From a virus, in the IMG/VR virus record IMGVR_UViG_3300034137_000025, positions 1 to 60,847 of that record: a DNA stretch of 60,847 bases; one strand, written 5' to 3'. The notes beneath the pieces are model-generated. The model worked only from the letters and a program-made list of their open reading frames with translations, was not told the DNA's origin and did not search any database. A program made the translations under genes and the position numbers. Below are positions 25,099-33,837 of the stretch, in pieces (the stretch's first letter is position 1; each line of letters opens with the position of its first letter).

Positions 25099-25413
25099 TT
25101 ATTCCGCTGGAATTAGGGCTTGAAGCTCGGGTTTCAGTGCGCCGGCATCATACTCGATACCCTTGCCGGTGAGCCAAGCGCGCAGCTCGTCGACCTTCAT
25201 CTTGTTCGGATCGGTTTCAGGTTCGTCCTTTTCAGGCTTGCCTGCCCATTCCGGCTTTAGCTTGGCCGTCGGCGCCTTCTCGACGGCGCCGTCACGACTG
25301 TCCGTTACGTTGGCGTCGATGATGACCAGCCCGGCCTTCTTGGCCTGCGCCTTCACGTCGCCTTCATAGCGATGGAATGGCCCCGGCAGGTACCAAATGT
25401 TGTCGTCGCTCAT
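25099..25413 (-). CDS. Small head protein with HeH/LEM-like C-terminus
   Basis: 104 residues from the ATG at 25413 (GGAG nine bases upstream). Acidic Pro/Lys-rich middle part and a C-terminal helix-extended-loop-helix (MKVDELRAWLTGKGIEYDAG, then LKPELQALI) like the HeH or SAP-type modules common in phage FI-like packaging proteins. By position (between capsid and connector) it may aid packaging or capsid decoration. Moderate confidence in existence, low in role. Confidence 0.65.
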   Translation of the reverse strand: MSDDNIWYLPGPFHRYEGDVKAQAKKAGLVIIDANVTDSRDGAVEKAPTAKLKPEWAGKPEKDEPETDPNKMKVDELRAWLTGKGIEYDAGALKPELQALIPAE

Positions 25414-25458
25414 GATCAAATCTCCGTTGCGCCGGTATTTCACGGCGCAGTAATGTGG

Positions 25459-26427
25459 TTACTGAGCAGCGTCACCGATCAGAGCAACACCGGCGGTGTC
25501 TTTGATGCTGGTAGCGGTCTTGTCCCAGTTAGTGCCGGTAGCCAGAGCGGGATTGGTTGGAGACTTGCCACCGTTGATGATGTCCCAGGTATAACCCTTG
25601 AGGCCGAGGCCGAAGGTATAATCAACCTGGATTGTCGTCTCAATGCGAGCCTTACCGTTGTCGGTCGATACGTTCGAAATAATGTCGCGGTTGTCGTGCA
25701 CCAGTGCCGCACCAGTCGCCAGCGCCAAGATGATTTCTTTGTCCGGCGTGCCAGCCTGCGCAAGCGCAGGGGCGTCCGTTACGACGGAGATCTTGCCGAG
25801 AATATCGACGACGCGAACGTTACCAGCCAGGAACAGGTTGGCCGGGTTCGCCAGACCTTGGCCGACCAGCTTGTGCCAGGTGCTGCCCTGCATTACCTGA
25901 GTCACAAGGTTCTGACTCGCATCACCGAATTTCGCGTGAGTACTGTTCAGCGCGGACTGGCTGATGCCGGCGGTAGCCGAGACATCGTTGGTAGCTGCGG
26001 CCTGAGCGGTAATAGCCGCAACCAGCGCGGCGATTGCGGTGTTCAACTGATCCTTCAGCAGCACTTCGGCAAACGCACGGCTCGCAACTTCAATGCCCTG
26101 CACAGTCGGACGTTGCAGCCAGGTCATCTGAGACGGCTCGTAGCGCAGCGGGCCGAAACCACCCGCTACCTTCACGGTATTGTTTTGCAGCTCGGTCAGG
26201 TCGACCGGAGTTACTGTGGCGTTCGCGCCGTAGCGATCAACGCGGCGCTGAGCTGCGCCGAGGTTCTGAAAGAACGACTCTTGCAGGAAGTCGCCAGTGA
26301 AGCCGTCCGGGGATAGCACGATGGCGCCATTGCTGGCTTCGTTGAACGCCTGAAGCATTTGATCCAGCGTCTCGAGAGTCGCGGGCATGATGTAATCGTT
26401 AAAAACCTGCATTTGTGCCAGGGACAT
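25459..26427 (-). CDS. Major capsid protein
   Basis: 322 residues. The start SLAQMQVFNDYIMPATLETL, the middle GPLRYEPSQMTWLQRPTVQG and the C-terminal IQVDYTFGLGLKGYTWDI fit the 'major capsid protein 13-like' group of HK97-fold proteins. It follows a dedicated scaffold gene, matching phages that keep scaffold and shell separate. Forms the icosahedral head. Confidence 0.85.
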   Translation of the reverse strand: MSLAQMQVFNDYIMPATLETLDQMLQAFNEASNGAIVLSPDGFTGDFLQESFFQNLGAAQRRVDRYGANATVTPVDLTELQNNTVKVAGGFGPLRYEPSQMTWLQRPTVQGIEVASRAFAEVLLKDQLNTAIAALVAAITAQAAATNDVSATAGISQSALNSTHAKFGDASQNLVTQVMQGSTWHKLVGQGLANPANLFLAGNVRVVDILGKISVVTDAPALAQAGTPDKEIILALATGAALVHDNRDIISNVSTDNGKARIETTIQVDYTFGLGLKGYTWDIINGGKSPTNPALATGTNWDKTATSIKDTAGVALIGDAAQ

Positions 26428-26437
26428 AGGTCAATCC

Positions 26438-27145
26438 TTACTTAAGAGGGATGTCAGAGAATCGGGAGGCGATTGCCGCCGTACGCTCTGTCTTGGTGCC
26501 GCCAATGTTGCCTTTTGCGGCCCCGCCGCCATTCCCAGCACCTGCAGCCCCGCCGCCAGATGCCTTGCTGCCTGCGATCAATGGCGCGAACGCCGAATCG
26601 CCTGCGATTTCTGCTTTCAGCTCGTCCAGCGTTGCCGCCGAGAGCTTTCCAAATTGGTCGAGTACGACAACAACAGGCTTCCCATCACGCTGCTCGACGC
26701 TCAACCGGCGTTCGATGTGCGGTAACAGAGCTTTTGCGCTGCCAGGAATTGCCAGGGCAGACGCAATGTCAGTAGCGGTGCGACCAACAGTCAAATCCCG
26801 GATTTGACCGCTCAGGCTGCCGCGCTCCTGTTCAAGCAGGCCGTTCAGTTCAGCTTCGCGGCGATTGAATTTCTCGGACCAGGACTTTTCGATCTCTTCG
26901 ACGTTGCCGGATTTTCGGGCAATTTCTTCGCGATCTCGTTGCGCCTGCTCTTCGGCTTCGCGCTTCAAGCGCTTGGCCTCTTTGGTCTCGTCGAGCAGGG
27001 TCTGAAGCTGCGCCTTGAGTCCTGATACGTCTTCAGCTTCCGGCAGGCCCTCAATGCCGAGAACGAACTTTCCATCCTTCTCGACATACATGGCTTGGGT
27101 GGCTTCGTCGACGCCTTCGAGGGTGTCGAGTGTGAACTTCAGCAT
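26438..27145 (-). CDS. Capsid scaffolding protein
   Basis: 235 residues from the ATG at 27145 (GGGAG seven bases upstream). N-terminus MLKFTLDTLEGVDEATQAMY, a highly charged coiled coil at about 45-115, and a Gly/Ala-rich linker followed by a basic C-terminal hook (TERTAAIASRF), the usual build of scaffolds. No protease motif. Sits immediately before the capsid gene. Confidence 0.82.
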   Translation of the reverse strand: MLKFTLDTLEGVDEATQAMYVEKDGKFVLGIEGLPEAEDVSGLKAQLQTLLDETKEAKRLKREAEEQAQRDREEIARKSGNVEEIEKSWSEKFNRREAELNGLLEQERGSLSGQIRDLTVGRTATDIASALAIPGSAKALLPHIERRLSVEQRDGKPVVVVLDQFGKLSAATLDELKAEIAGDSAFAPLIAGSKASGGGAAGAGNGGGAAKGNIGGTKTERTAAIASRFSDIPLK

Positions 27146-27187
27146 TGTTTGTCTCCCAGAGACGTTGGTGCAGGCCCTGCCCGCCGA

Positions 27188-27213
27188 GGAAAACCCCGGC
27201 ATGTGCCGGGGCC
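27188..27213 (-). terminator. Intrinsic terminator in front of the scaffold gene
   Basis: CCCCGGC-acat-GCCGGGG stem (seven pairs) followed by TTTTCC on the minus strand, about 45 bases before the scaffold start. It also closes the late transcript behind the inserted gene region. Confidence 0.6.
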
Positions 27214-27245
27214 GTACTGTTTCGCTATCCGTGCCGAATACTTTC

Positions 27246-27274
27246 TTGCAGATTCTAAATTCGACACGTAGGAT
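27246..27274 (+). promoter_or_regulatory. Sigma-70-like promoter of the moron at 27354
   Basis: TTGCAG, 17-bp spacer, TAGGAT, in an AT-rich stretch on the plus strand about 80 bp before the gene start and facing against the late operon. Confidence 0.5.
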
Positions 27275-27353
27275 GAATAGAGTTTTAATTCACTCCACAC
27301 AAATGCTCTTTACCTGCTGAGAAAAATCCAATATTTATTGAATAGAGATCGAC

Positions 27354-27746
27354 ATGACCGAGCCAACAAATCCAAACGCTGCAATCGTTATCGTTCAACC
27401 TGCTGCCCAAGCCACTTTCTCCAAAACAACAATGGCCAAAGTGCGGCTGACTCAGCAGCATCTCACCGACACCAAGGCGAGCATGATTAATGACATGTCT
27501 ACCCAGCGACTTAGCCCACAGGCCATGTTTGAGAAAATTGATCAGTTGCAGAAGATTCAGGTCAGCCTTGATGCGGTAGCTGGCGCCGTTGAGGAAACCG
27601 TTCCTGAAGTTTTTACTGATGAGGATGCGGTAGGTATGCGCACCCTCAAGAAGGAGCATGACCTCACCGACGTCGAGCTCGCCAAGCTCTACGACACCAA
27701 CCAAAGCAAAGTGAATCGGTTGCTCAACAGCCCTATCAAGAGCTAA
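27354..27746 (+). CDS. Moron protein between scaffold and MuF genes
   Basis: 130 residues, helical, with a C-terminal helix-turn-helix-like part (DLTDVELAKLYDTNQSKVNR, residues about 103-122). It is read against the head genes from its own promoter and overlaps the 3' end of the MuF-like gene by 11 bp. Such placement is typical for genes expressed in the lysogen. A DNA-binding role is possible from the last 30 residues; otherwise unknown. Confidence 0.65.
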   Translation: MTEPTNPNAAIVIVQPAAQATFSKTTMAKVRLTQQHLTDTKASMINDMSTQRLSPQAMFEKIDQLQKIQVSLDAVAGAVEETVPEVFTDEDAVGMRTLKKEHDLTDVELAKLYDTNQSKVNRLLNSPIKS

Positions 27747-28827
27747 TTCCTGCCCGCTCGAACGCCAGCGGCTCAAGTGAGCGCATCTGGTCGAGGGTCA
27801 AAGGTGAAAAGTTGCGGTCGAGTTGTAGCTCCGAGAACCGTTCGACAGTCAGCCCGCCATCACGAAACAGTTTCGCGCGGACCGGGCCAATGGCCTGATT
27901 TTGAAATGCTGCCGGCTGCTCTTTAAGCCAGTCGTAATACGTGAGCCCTGCCGACACCTGTCCGCCGCCATTCGGGCCGACTGATGCACGCGTGGCGTCC
28001 TTGCTGAATAGCGCAGTGAAGCGAGTGACGGCCACCACCGTGGATCGGCAGTTAATATGCAGTGGCGGGCGCGGACCGACACCTAGCTTGAAGCGCCTTC
28101 CATCAAGCGATCGGCATTGAGTGGTCGTTTTGTTGTCCAGCGTCGAGACCCAATCGACCTCCTCGACAATGTCTGGGTTCACCTTGAATGTCTCCAGTCG
28201 CGCTTGAGTGGCTACGTGCTGAACTGCGGTACGCACAATCGCGCCCGCATTACGGTCCGTCGTCGCAAGGATGCCGTCGGCATATCCCAGCGCTTTCGTC
28301 CCGCGAACAGTCTTGATGATCTGGAAGTTCGTCTGGCCTTCGAAAAAGCCCTGCCTAATCGCGCCAGTGATGCGCTGACGCTCAGTTGATGTCCAGCCAT
28401 CGATAAAGGCTTGAAGCAGCTTTCCGCCATCTGCGCCGCGCACGCTGAGCGGGTTGGTGAAGATGGCCGCCCGGATCACGGTTGCCCCCGGCAGGATCGC
28501 ATTGAACGAAGCTCCAGCCGGCGCCGTAGTGGTCAGGCTAGTAGCTTCGAACTGGGCCTCGTAGCTCGCGATATCTACCAGGTCGAGCGTCAGTTGCCCG
28601 CTGTATTTATCAAAGATGCCCAGCAGCAGGCTATCAACGCCTGCCAGCAGCGCGGTCAAGCGCTTCAGGTTGTAGTCGGTAATGTCGGCCTTGGTCAGTT
28701 GCTCGCGAACGCTACGGTCGATTTCTTTGAGAAATGGGGCGAATTTCTTCACCTCGCCCGCTTTCAGTTGCTCAAGAAATACCGCGTGCCGAACGGTTGC
28801 GTCATACAGCGCCTGGCTTGCTGCCAT
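27736..28827 (-). CDS. Head morphogenesis protein, SPP1 gp7/MuF-like
   Basis: 363 residues. The C-terminal half has the MuF signature: RTAVQHVATQARLETFKVNP, WVSTLDNKTTTQCRSLDGRR and PPLHINCRSTVVAV with paired cysteines. The N-terminal half is helical. These minor head proteins bind the portal and are carried into the capsid. The start overlaps the portal gene by 26 bp. Confidence 0.85.
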   Translation of the reverse strand: MAASQALYDATVRHAVFLEQLKAGEVKKFAPFLKEIDRSVREQLTKADITDYNLKRLTALLAGVDSLLLGIFDKYSGQLTLDLVDIASYEAQFEATSLTTTAPAGASFNAILPGATVIRAAIFTNPLSVRGADGGKLLQAFIDGWTSTERQRITGAIRQGFFEGQTNFQIIKTVRGTKALGYADGILATTDRNAGAIVRTAVQHVATQARLETFKVNPDIVEEVDWVSTLDNKTTTQCRSLDGRRFKLGVGPRPPLHINCRSTVVAVTRFTALFSKDATRASVGPNGGGQVSAGLTYYDWLKEQPAAFQNQAIGPVRAKLFRDGGLTVERFSELQLDRNFSPLTLDQMRSLEPLAFERAGISS

Positions 28828-30265
28828 TCGAATTCACTCCAGTCGTGTCATCGAGACCAAGGCCGGAAGCGCTGGTTTCAAGCTCGCCGCGAATGCTGTC
28901 GTCGTCCTTTTCGGGATTAATGACACCGCGATCACGTAAGTAGCGCCAGAATTCGGACTCAGGAAGCAATCCGCCGCGAACAGCGTTGAATAGTTGAGCG
29001 ACGATATTCGCGTCCAAACTGACCTGCGTGAAGTCTTGGTTGAGCTTGTAAATCGGCTCGCCAGTGGCATTCGTGAAGGCGGCCATCCAGACAAGGCATT
29101 GGCAATAACCTTCGCTGACGTTGCTTACCACCAAGGACAGCACGCTGTGCTCGGCTGCGCTGTCGTTGTCGGCCTGGGTGGCAGTCTTCACCGCACTACC
29201 CCGCTCGATCAGCCGGGCGCCAAGGGCAATCATCTGCGTTTCCTTGGTGTCCATGGCCTCCTTGGCTACGGTGTTCGGCTGAGCCTGCATCAACCCGCAG
29301 GCGCCATTAACTGGTAGCAGCCAAGGTGCCCGGGCACCGAGGTAGATTCCGGTCTTCTCCAGGTGATCGCGCCAATGCTCGTCCAGGCCGGACATCCACG
29401 GTTGCGGCTGGCCAACCAGGTAAGCGGCTTCCTCGTAGTCGGCGCTGTTGCGGTAATGGCCGATATTGACTTCCGCCATGTCGTACAACGGAGAGTCATC
29501 GATGCTGGTGTCGTTGTTCTCACTGCCAAGGAATTGAAACGGGATTGATCGCCACGACTGGCCTGAGCCATCCAGAGGCGCAAAAGGCGCGACCCTCATA
29601 TTGGTAGCGCTACTGCCCTCCTCCCATACCTCTTGGGTGTAAACGCCGCCTTGATCTAGGCGCAGCACGCGAAACTGAACCACCTGCTCACTGCCGAATC
29701 CGTCATCTGTGTCGACGTCGACCGTCTCGCGCAACACAACCAGACTCAAGAGGCGCTGCCCACCAACTTGGCGAGTTTTCCAGTTGATGATTGCCTCGGC
29801 CGGGTAGCTTGAAATGCTTGCCCGTGCGCGGCCAGCCTGTTCGTCTGCCTTGCTAACCGTGCCCGCTTCGACAGCGGCGTAATCTACCAGTAGACCGTGA
29901 CGGCCAACTTCGAGCAGGTGCCCGACTACCGACTGCGACTGCTGATAAATACTCACACCCTGCCCGTCTACGTCCTTCGATACGTAGTCAAGCGCACCCG
30001 GAACGGTCAGCGTTGGCCATGTGCGGAACACCGCACCCACAAGACTGTGCTTTGTTCTGCCCGTAGCGTTGTAGAAGACTGCGCGCTTCTTGTAAGCCTC
30101 GTAGCGCTCTCTGTTGTCCTGAGTGGTATCAGCGGCATTCGGCCTTGGCAGGTAGTGATCACCAGATGCCTTGATAGCTTCCGAGCCTTTACAGACGTCA
30201 CGCACCAAGCGCCAGCGGTATCGCGCCGCTTTGTACTCGGGGCGGGTAAAAGTGACGTCCGTCAT
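28802..30265 (-). CDS. Portal protein (DUF4055)
   Basis: 487 residues from the ATG at 30265, which overlaps the terminase stop as ATGA; an upstream extension to 30436 runs through the terminase gene and is not used. TRPEYKAARYRWRLVRDVCK, YLPRPNAADTTQDNRERYEA and RTKHSLVGAVFRTWPTLTVP are typical of DUF4055 portals. It forms the dodecameric DNA channel of the head and docks the terminase. Confidence 0.88.
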   Translation of the reverse strand: MTDVTFTRPEYKAARYRWRLVRDVCKGSEAIKASGDHYLPRPNAADTTQDNRERYEAYKKRAVFYNATGRTKHSLVGAVFRTWPTLTVPGALDYVSKDVDGQGVSIYQQSQSVVGHLLEVGRHGLLVDYAAVEAGTVSKADEQAGRARASISSYPAEAIINWKTRQVGGQRLLSLVVLRETVDVDTDDGFGSEQVVQFRVLRLDQGGVYTQEVWEEGSSATNMRVAPFAPLDGSGQSWRSIPFQFLGSENNDTSIDDSPLYDMAEVNIGHYRNSADYEEAAYLVGQPQPWMSGLDEHWRDHLEKTGIYLGARAPWLLPVNGACGLMQAQPNTVAKEAMDTKETQMIALGARLIERGSAVKTATQADNDSAAEHSVLSLVVSNVSEGYCQCLVWMAAFTNATGEPIYKLNQDFTQVSLDANIVAQLFNAVRGGLLPESEFWRYLRDRGVINPEKDDDSIRGELETSASGLGLDDTTGVNSNGSKPGAV

Positions 30266-31584
30266 CGGGCGAATCCCATTTTGATTGAGGTGACGATCGT
30301 TTTGATCGGATAGCGCTTGGCGATGAAGTAGCCAGCGGCGTCGTTCATGTGGTCGTGCCCCTTTTTCGGGTCCTTGTCTGGCTCGCCCTTGTCCGTGTAG
30401 GTCTGGCGCTCCAAGCACTGCACAAGCTGCGGGCACTGGTCAGGGTTGACCTTGAGGCGTCGCTCGCCGTAGCTGTTCAGGAACATGGCGTTCAGGGCGT
30501 TGACCCGATCTTTAACGCCGGGGTTGGTCGAATCCACGATGACGGTGAATCCGGCCTTCTTCAGCAGGGATAGATCCGACTCACTGGCATTCTTGCTGCT
30601 GGTGTTCTGGCCGCTGGCATCCGGATAGACCGTGATGCCGTGCGCAGGGAAGCGTGCTTGAATCCTTTCGATCATGTCTGGCGTGTCGCGAACGGTGTGC
30701 AGTTCATCCAGAGCCAGTGGCAAGCCGTCGCGGATCACGTAGACCACGGCGCTCATCTTCATGACGTTGAAGTCCATGCCGATGTGAAGCTGTTCGCCCG
30801 GTTTGATTCGTTCGGCTGTACTGCAATCGGCGCGGTTGAACGTGTAATAAACGACGCCCTGGTAATTCTCGAAACTGGCTTCGTACTCTTGCCGGAATGT
30901 CCGGGGGTCCATCTTGCGACGGGCCGCCTCGATCTCTTCTGATGGGACGTTGCCGCCATCGAGCGAGGTGTAAAGCCAGCTACGGTGATCAGGTTCATGG
31001 CCTGGCTTGCCGTCCTGAAAGGTGTCGTAGCAGTGGTTGAAGCCTTTCGGGGTGCCGATGCGCAGTGCATGGCCGCCCTTCCTGACTTCACCTGTCGGTA
31101 GCGTGTAGGTGCAGGTCGAAAGCATCGGCCTGATGACTTCTTCCCACGCGGCGTATTTGCAGTCTGCCCACTCATCCACAAGGATGAAGAACAGGCCGGA
31201 GCCGCGCAGGTCGTCGTAGTTCTCAAGGCCCACGCAGCGCATTAAGTGACCACTTTTCAGGGTGATCAGCATGTCTGTTTCGTTTGGCTTGCTCGCCATC
31301 CATGATTTCGGGATGGCTTGCTTCAGTCGGCGCCAGAACACCCGGCGCGCTTGCTTCTGTGTCGGAGCGGCGTACCAAATTTCATCCTCGACGCTAACAT
31401 TCCACTCAGAAGCGAGCTTTGCGGCGCGGCGCATCTCAGCCTTGCCGAGGAATGTCTTACCGAACCGGCGACCACACACCGCATCACGAAAGCGCGCGTC
31501 AGGCTGGAAACCCCAGCAATAGATGTTTGCCTGTTTCGGTGTTAACGCGATCAACACATCAGAGATACGGGCTGGCAGGGACAT
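30262..31584 (-). CDS. Terminase large subunit
   Basis: 440 residues with ATPase and nuclease domains. Walker A GRRFGKT at 38-44, Walker B FFILVDEWA at 132-140 with catalytic E138, and an RNase-H-like nuclease with D271 (GMDFNV), D322 (YPDASG) and D411/D415 (HDHMND). It pumps and cuts DNA into the prohead. Start lies inside the end of the small subunit gene (26-bp overlap). Confidence 0.93.
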   Translation of the reverse strand: MSLPARISDVLIALTPKQANIYCWGFQPDARFRDAVCGRRFGKTFLGKAEMRRAAKLASEWNVSVEDEIWYAAPTQKQARRVFWRRLKQAIPKSWMASKPNETDMLITLKSGHLMRCVGLENYDDLRGSGLFFILVDEWADCKYAAWEEVIRPMLSTCTYTLPTGEVRKGGHALRIGTPKGFNHCYDTFQDGKPGHEPDHRSWLYTSLDGGNVPSEEIEAARRKMDPRTFRQEYEASFENYQGVVYYTFNRADCSTAERIKPGEQLHIGMDFNVMKMSAVVYVIRDGLPLALDELHTVRDTPDMIERIQARFPAHGITVYPDASGQNTSSKNASESDLSLLKKAGFTVIVDSTNPGVKDRVNALNAMFLNSYGERRLKVNPDQCPQLVQCLERQTYTDKGEPDKDPKKGHDHMNDAAGYFIAKRYPIKTIVTSIKMGFAR

Positions 31585-32050
31585 CTTCGTCAGGCCTCAG
31601 CACGTATTCAGCGGCAGGCTCGGCACCCGCCTCTGATCCAGGGGGCTTGATTGGGTCAAGGCGGCGATTCATGTAGACGTCCCCTACCTCTTTGGCGGCC
31701 TGCTCCAATAGCTGGGCAGTCAAAGCCATGTTCTTCATGTTCTCGGCTTTCTCAGCCATTCTCCCAAGCGTTCGAAGCCGGAAGGCTCTGTTGGCTATCG
31801 GGATGTCGGCGGTCTCTTCTCTGAATCGTCTACGGGCGTCATGGAATAGCTCAACCCACTTTGCGCCCAGCCCTCGACCGGCAAACTTGGTCGGGTCGTG
31901 GGATTCGCACTGCTGGCGAGTTATTTCCATCCCGAATTCAGTCTTGACCGATGCAACCACTTGAGATGGCGTATCAAAGCAGGCCAGAGCCTGAACGATG
32001 AAGGCTTTGACCTCGCTTCGTAGTACCGCCATAGGGTTCTCATCCGTCAT
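31559..32050 (-). CDS. Terminase small subunit (DUF2280)
   Basis: 163 residues. The N-terminal half (VKAFIVQALACFDTPSQVVA, then FGMEITRQQCESHDPTKFAG) is an HTH-type DNA-recognition domain of DUF2280 proteins, followed by an oligomerisation helix region. It recognises the packaging site and passes DNA to the large subunit. Position directly before the large subunit supports the call. Confidence 0.83.
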   Translation of the reverse strand: MTDENPMAVLRSEVKAFIVQALACFDTPSQVVASVKTEFGMEITRQQCESHDPTKFAGRGLGAKWVELFHDARRRFREETADIPIANRAFRLRTLGRMAEKAENMKNMALTAQLLEQAAKEVGDVYMNRRLDPIKPPGSEAGAEPAAEYVLRPDEDVPASPYL

Positions 32051-32065
32051 AACCTGTCATGAAAG

Positions 32066-32689
32066 TCAGGCCGACTTGAGCAGACAGGTTCCGCAGGCCC
32101 TCGAAATGTTTAATTTGCCGACCTCCGCAGGTTTGTTTGCTGCATCCACCAGAGCTTGAACGTCTGGGCTCGCACCGTAGCGGCGAACCACTCCGACGAA
32201 CTCTTCGACGTCATGGCCGCGCATCTCAAGCTTGGGCAGACCTTCCTGCGTGAACTTGGGAGCGCCATATCCATCCTTTGCCTGGGCAATGTGGTACAGC
32301 TCATGCTCAACCAGAGCGCAGAAGTCGATATCGGGGCACTGAGCGCAGTAGTCGGCTGCCAAGGTGATGATGTAGGTGGGCACACATCCGAACCAGTCGA
32401 ACATCTGCTGCTCCATCCGAGCCTTCTGCCACCCTCCTGCTCGGAAGGCGACTTGCTCAGCTTGGCCCAATACAGTGCGGCCCTGCTTGTTGAAGCTGGA
32501 TGATGCCCACATCACACGGATGTCAGCGTCGATCAGGTGAGCGTGATCTGGGTTGTGAATACTGCCGGTATCGGCAAGGACCTCTGCTTGTATCCACTCC
32601 CACACTTCAGGCGCAGGAGTCAGGCGAAGACCGAAAGCGGATGGATCGAGAATCCCGAGCGGCAATATTGAAGGAAATGGCCTAGTCAT
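32066..32689 (-). CDS. Putative phage metallopeptidase
   Basis: 207 residues from the ATG at 32689. H129-E-L-Y-H133 is a zincin active-site motif within IDFCALVEHELYHIAQAKDG, the signature of the 'putative phage metallopeptidase' family usually found beside terminase genes. The ending SRACGTCLLKSA carries a CxxC pair. A role in head maturation or host interference is unproven. A terminator hairpin lies 15 bp before the start. Confidence 0.75.
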   Translation of the reverse strand: MTRPFPSILPLGILDPSAFGLRLTPAPEVWEWIQAEVLADTGSIHNPDHAHLIDADIRVMWASSSFNKQGRTVLGQAEQVAFRAGGWQKARMEQQMFDWFGCVPTYIITLAADYCAQCPDIDFCALVEHELYHIAQAKDGYGAPKFTQEGLPKLEMRGHDVEEFVGVVRRYGASPDVQALVDAANKPAEVGKLNISRACGTCLLKSA

Positions 32690-32703
32690 ATTGGCACCCA
32701 AAG

Positions 32704-32726
32704 AAAACCCCGCACTTGGCGGGGCT
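32704..32726 (-). terminator. Intrinsic terminator in front of the metallopeptidase gene
   Basis: CCCCGC-caagt-GCGGGG stem with TTTTC on the minus strand, between the gene at 32748 and the metallopeptidase start. Confidence 0.6.
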
Positions 32727-32747
32727 CGTTATACCTGAAGGTCGCTC

Positions 32748-33209
32748 TCAGCCCGCGCCAATGGAATAGATCAACGCCAGGCCAAGCGCGACAAGGGCCT
32801 CATCTGCTTCACGGCGGAAGCGAGTGTGATCAATCGAGGGGTTAGTCAGTGAGTCGCCTTGGTATACCTTTCCGTCTGCAGTGATCCGGATCGACCAGAC
32901 GACTGGGTATTCGGTTTTCAGAGATAGACTGAGTTTCTCTTTGCGGATCAAAAGCCGGCCATATACCCCCTCATCGCCTACAGCTAAAACAAGATCTGCT
33001 CTCCCGTTGCCGAAAGGGGTTTTGATTAAGTATCCGCTATCGTCGGCTTGCTCGATCGAAGTGCCCCAGCACTCCGTGGGCACCCGTTCTGCAAACAAAG
33101 ACTTCAGGCGCTCCATCACCTTCACTGCCATACCCGCAACTAGCTGGGTATCATTTACTGAACGCCGAACCTGATCGAATTGCTTTTCCGTTACAGGTAG
33201 AAATTCCAT
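32748..33209 (-). CDS. Hypothetical late protein
   Basis: 153 residues from the ATG at 33209 (AGG nine bases upstream); longer readings run over the hairpin at 33253. MEFLPVTEKQFDQVRRSVND then beta-rich parts (RADLVLAVGDEGVYGRLLIR; YPVVWSIRITADGKVYQGDS). It lies between the spanin genes and the packaging genes. No family recognised. Confidence 0.65.
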   Translation of the reverse strand: MEFLPVTEKQFDQVRRSVNDTQLVAGMAVKVMERLKSLFAERVPTECWGTSIEQADDSGYLIKTPFGNGRADLVLAVGDEGVYGRLLIRKEKLSLSLKTEYPVVWSIRITADGKVYQGDSLTNPSIDHTRFRREADEALVALGLALIYSIGAG

Positions 33210-33252
33210 TTGCACCATCCTGCTCAATTTGAAGCAGCAGTATGCATCACCT

Positions 33253-33288
33253 CGCGCCACGAAACGGCGCATCTGAAAACGTGGCGCG
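33253..33288. repeat. CGCGCCACG hairpin, copy 1
   Basis: CGCGCCACG (33253-33261) and CGTGGCGCG (33280-33288) around an 18-nt loop starting AAA. The same arms recur at 40160-40195 and, slightly shorter, at 53179-53213. Confidence 0.7.
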
Positions 33289-33290
33289 GA

Positions 33291-33566
33291 TTACTTGCTC
33301 TTGCTGCGCACGATCTGGGCGTCCACCTGATCGGCGCACGTATCGAGCAGGTTCACCGCCCGATCCTTCAACGCCCAGAGGTCGCCATTCAGGGCAAGGT
33401 CATCCTCGCTCTGGGTGATCCGCTCACAGGGGATCAGCTCAGGGGGTTCGAGCCTTACTGCTGTTGTCTTTACCACCATTGGCTGCGGGCTTCCCGCGCA
33501 GGCCGTCAGGCAGAGGCTGATCAGCCCACTTGCGAACAGCCGGACTCTTACGCTTGAGGTCTTCAA
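33291..33566 (-). CDS. Rz1: Outer-membrane spanin Rz1-like lipoprotein
   Basis: 91 residues with lipoprotein signal MKTSSVRVRLFASGLISLCL and lipobox LTAC, Cys near 23. The mature part is Pro-rich at first (GSPQPMVVKTT) and longer than typical Rz1. Its 5' half overlaps the Rz gene out of frame, the classical nested Rz/Rz1 layout. Together with Rz it spans the periplasm and fuses the two membranes at lysis. Confidence 0.8.
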   Translation of the reverse strand: MKTSSVRVRLFASGLISLCLTACAGSPQPMVVKTTAVRLEPPELIPCERITQSEDDLALNGDLWALKDRAVNLLDTCADQVDAQIVRSKSK

Positions 33567-33837
33567 AGTCTTTCCTTGCCTTCAGGGCTTTCTGTTCGCT
33601 GTCTTTGAGGCGCTTGCTCAGATCGGCCTGATAATCGGCATTGCGTTTGGCTTCAGCCCGCAGCGTGGTGATCGTCGCCTGGCTCGCTTCATTGGCTTCC
33701 ACCGCGTCCGTCTTGGCCTTGGTTTCAATGCTGACCTTGCCTTCGAGCGCGAGGACCCGGTACTGCTGAATCCCCACCAACAGAACGCCGACGAGGGCGA
33801 TCACGACGGCAAGCGCAATCGCTTTCAATGTGCTCAT
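33439..33837 (-). CDS. Rz: Inner-membrane spanin Rz
   Basis: 132 residues from the ATG at 33837 that overlaps the holin stop (ATGA). One N-terminal membrane anchor (LKAIALAVVIALVGVLLVGI) and a long periplasmic coiled coil with KTDAVEANEASQATITTLRA, ending in a basic tail. Partner of the nested Rz1. Confidence 0.85.
   Translation of the reverse strand: MSTLKAIALAVVIALVGVLLVGIQQYRVLALEGKVSIETKAKTDAVEANEASQATITTLRAEAKRNADYQADLSKRLKDSEQKALKARKDFEDLKRKSPAVRKWADQPLPDGLRGKPAANGGKDNSSKARTP

Noticed and set aside
27736-28827. ADP-ribosyltransferase or toxin domain fused to the MuF protein
   Set aside because: The C-terminus after the MuF domain is short and has no catalytic R-S-E pattern; it is an ordinary MuF-like head protein.
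30266-30436. N-terminal extension of the portal frame
   Set aside because: It lies entirely within the terminase gene and the ATGA junction at 30262-30265 gives a good start with a family-typical N-terminus.
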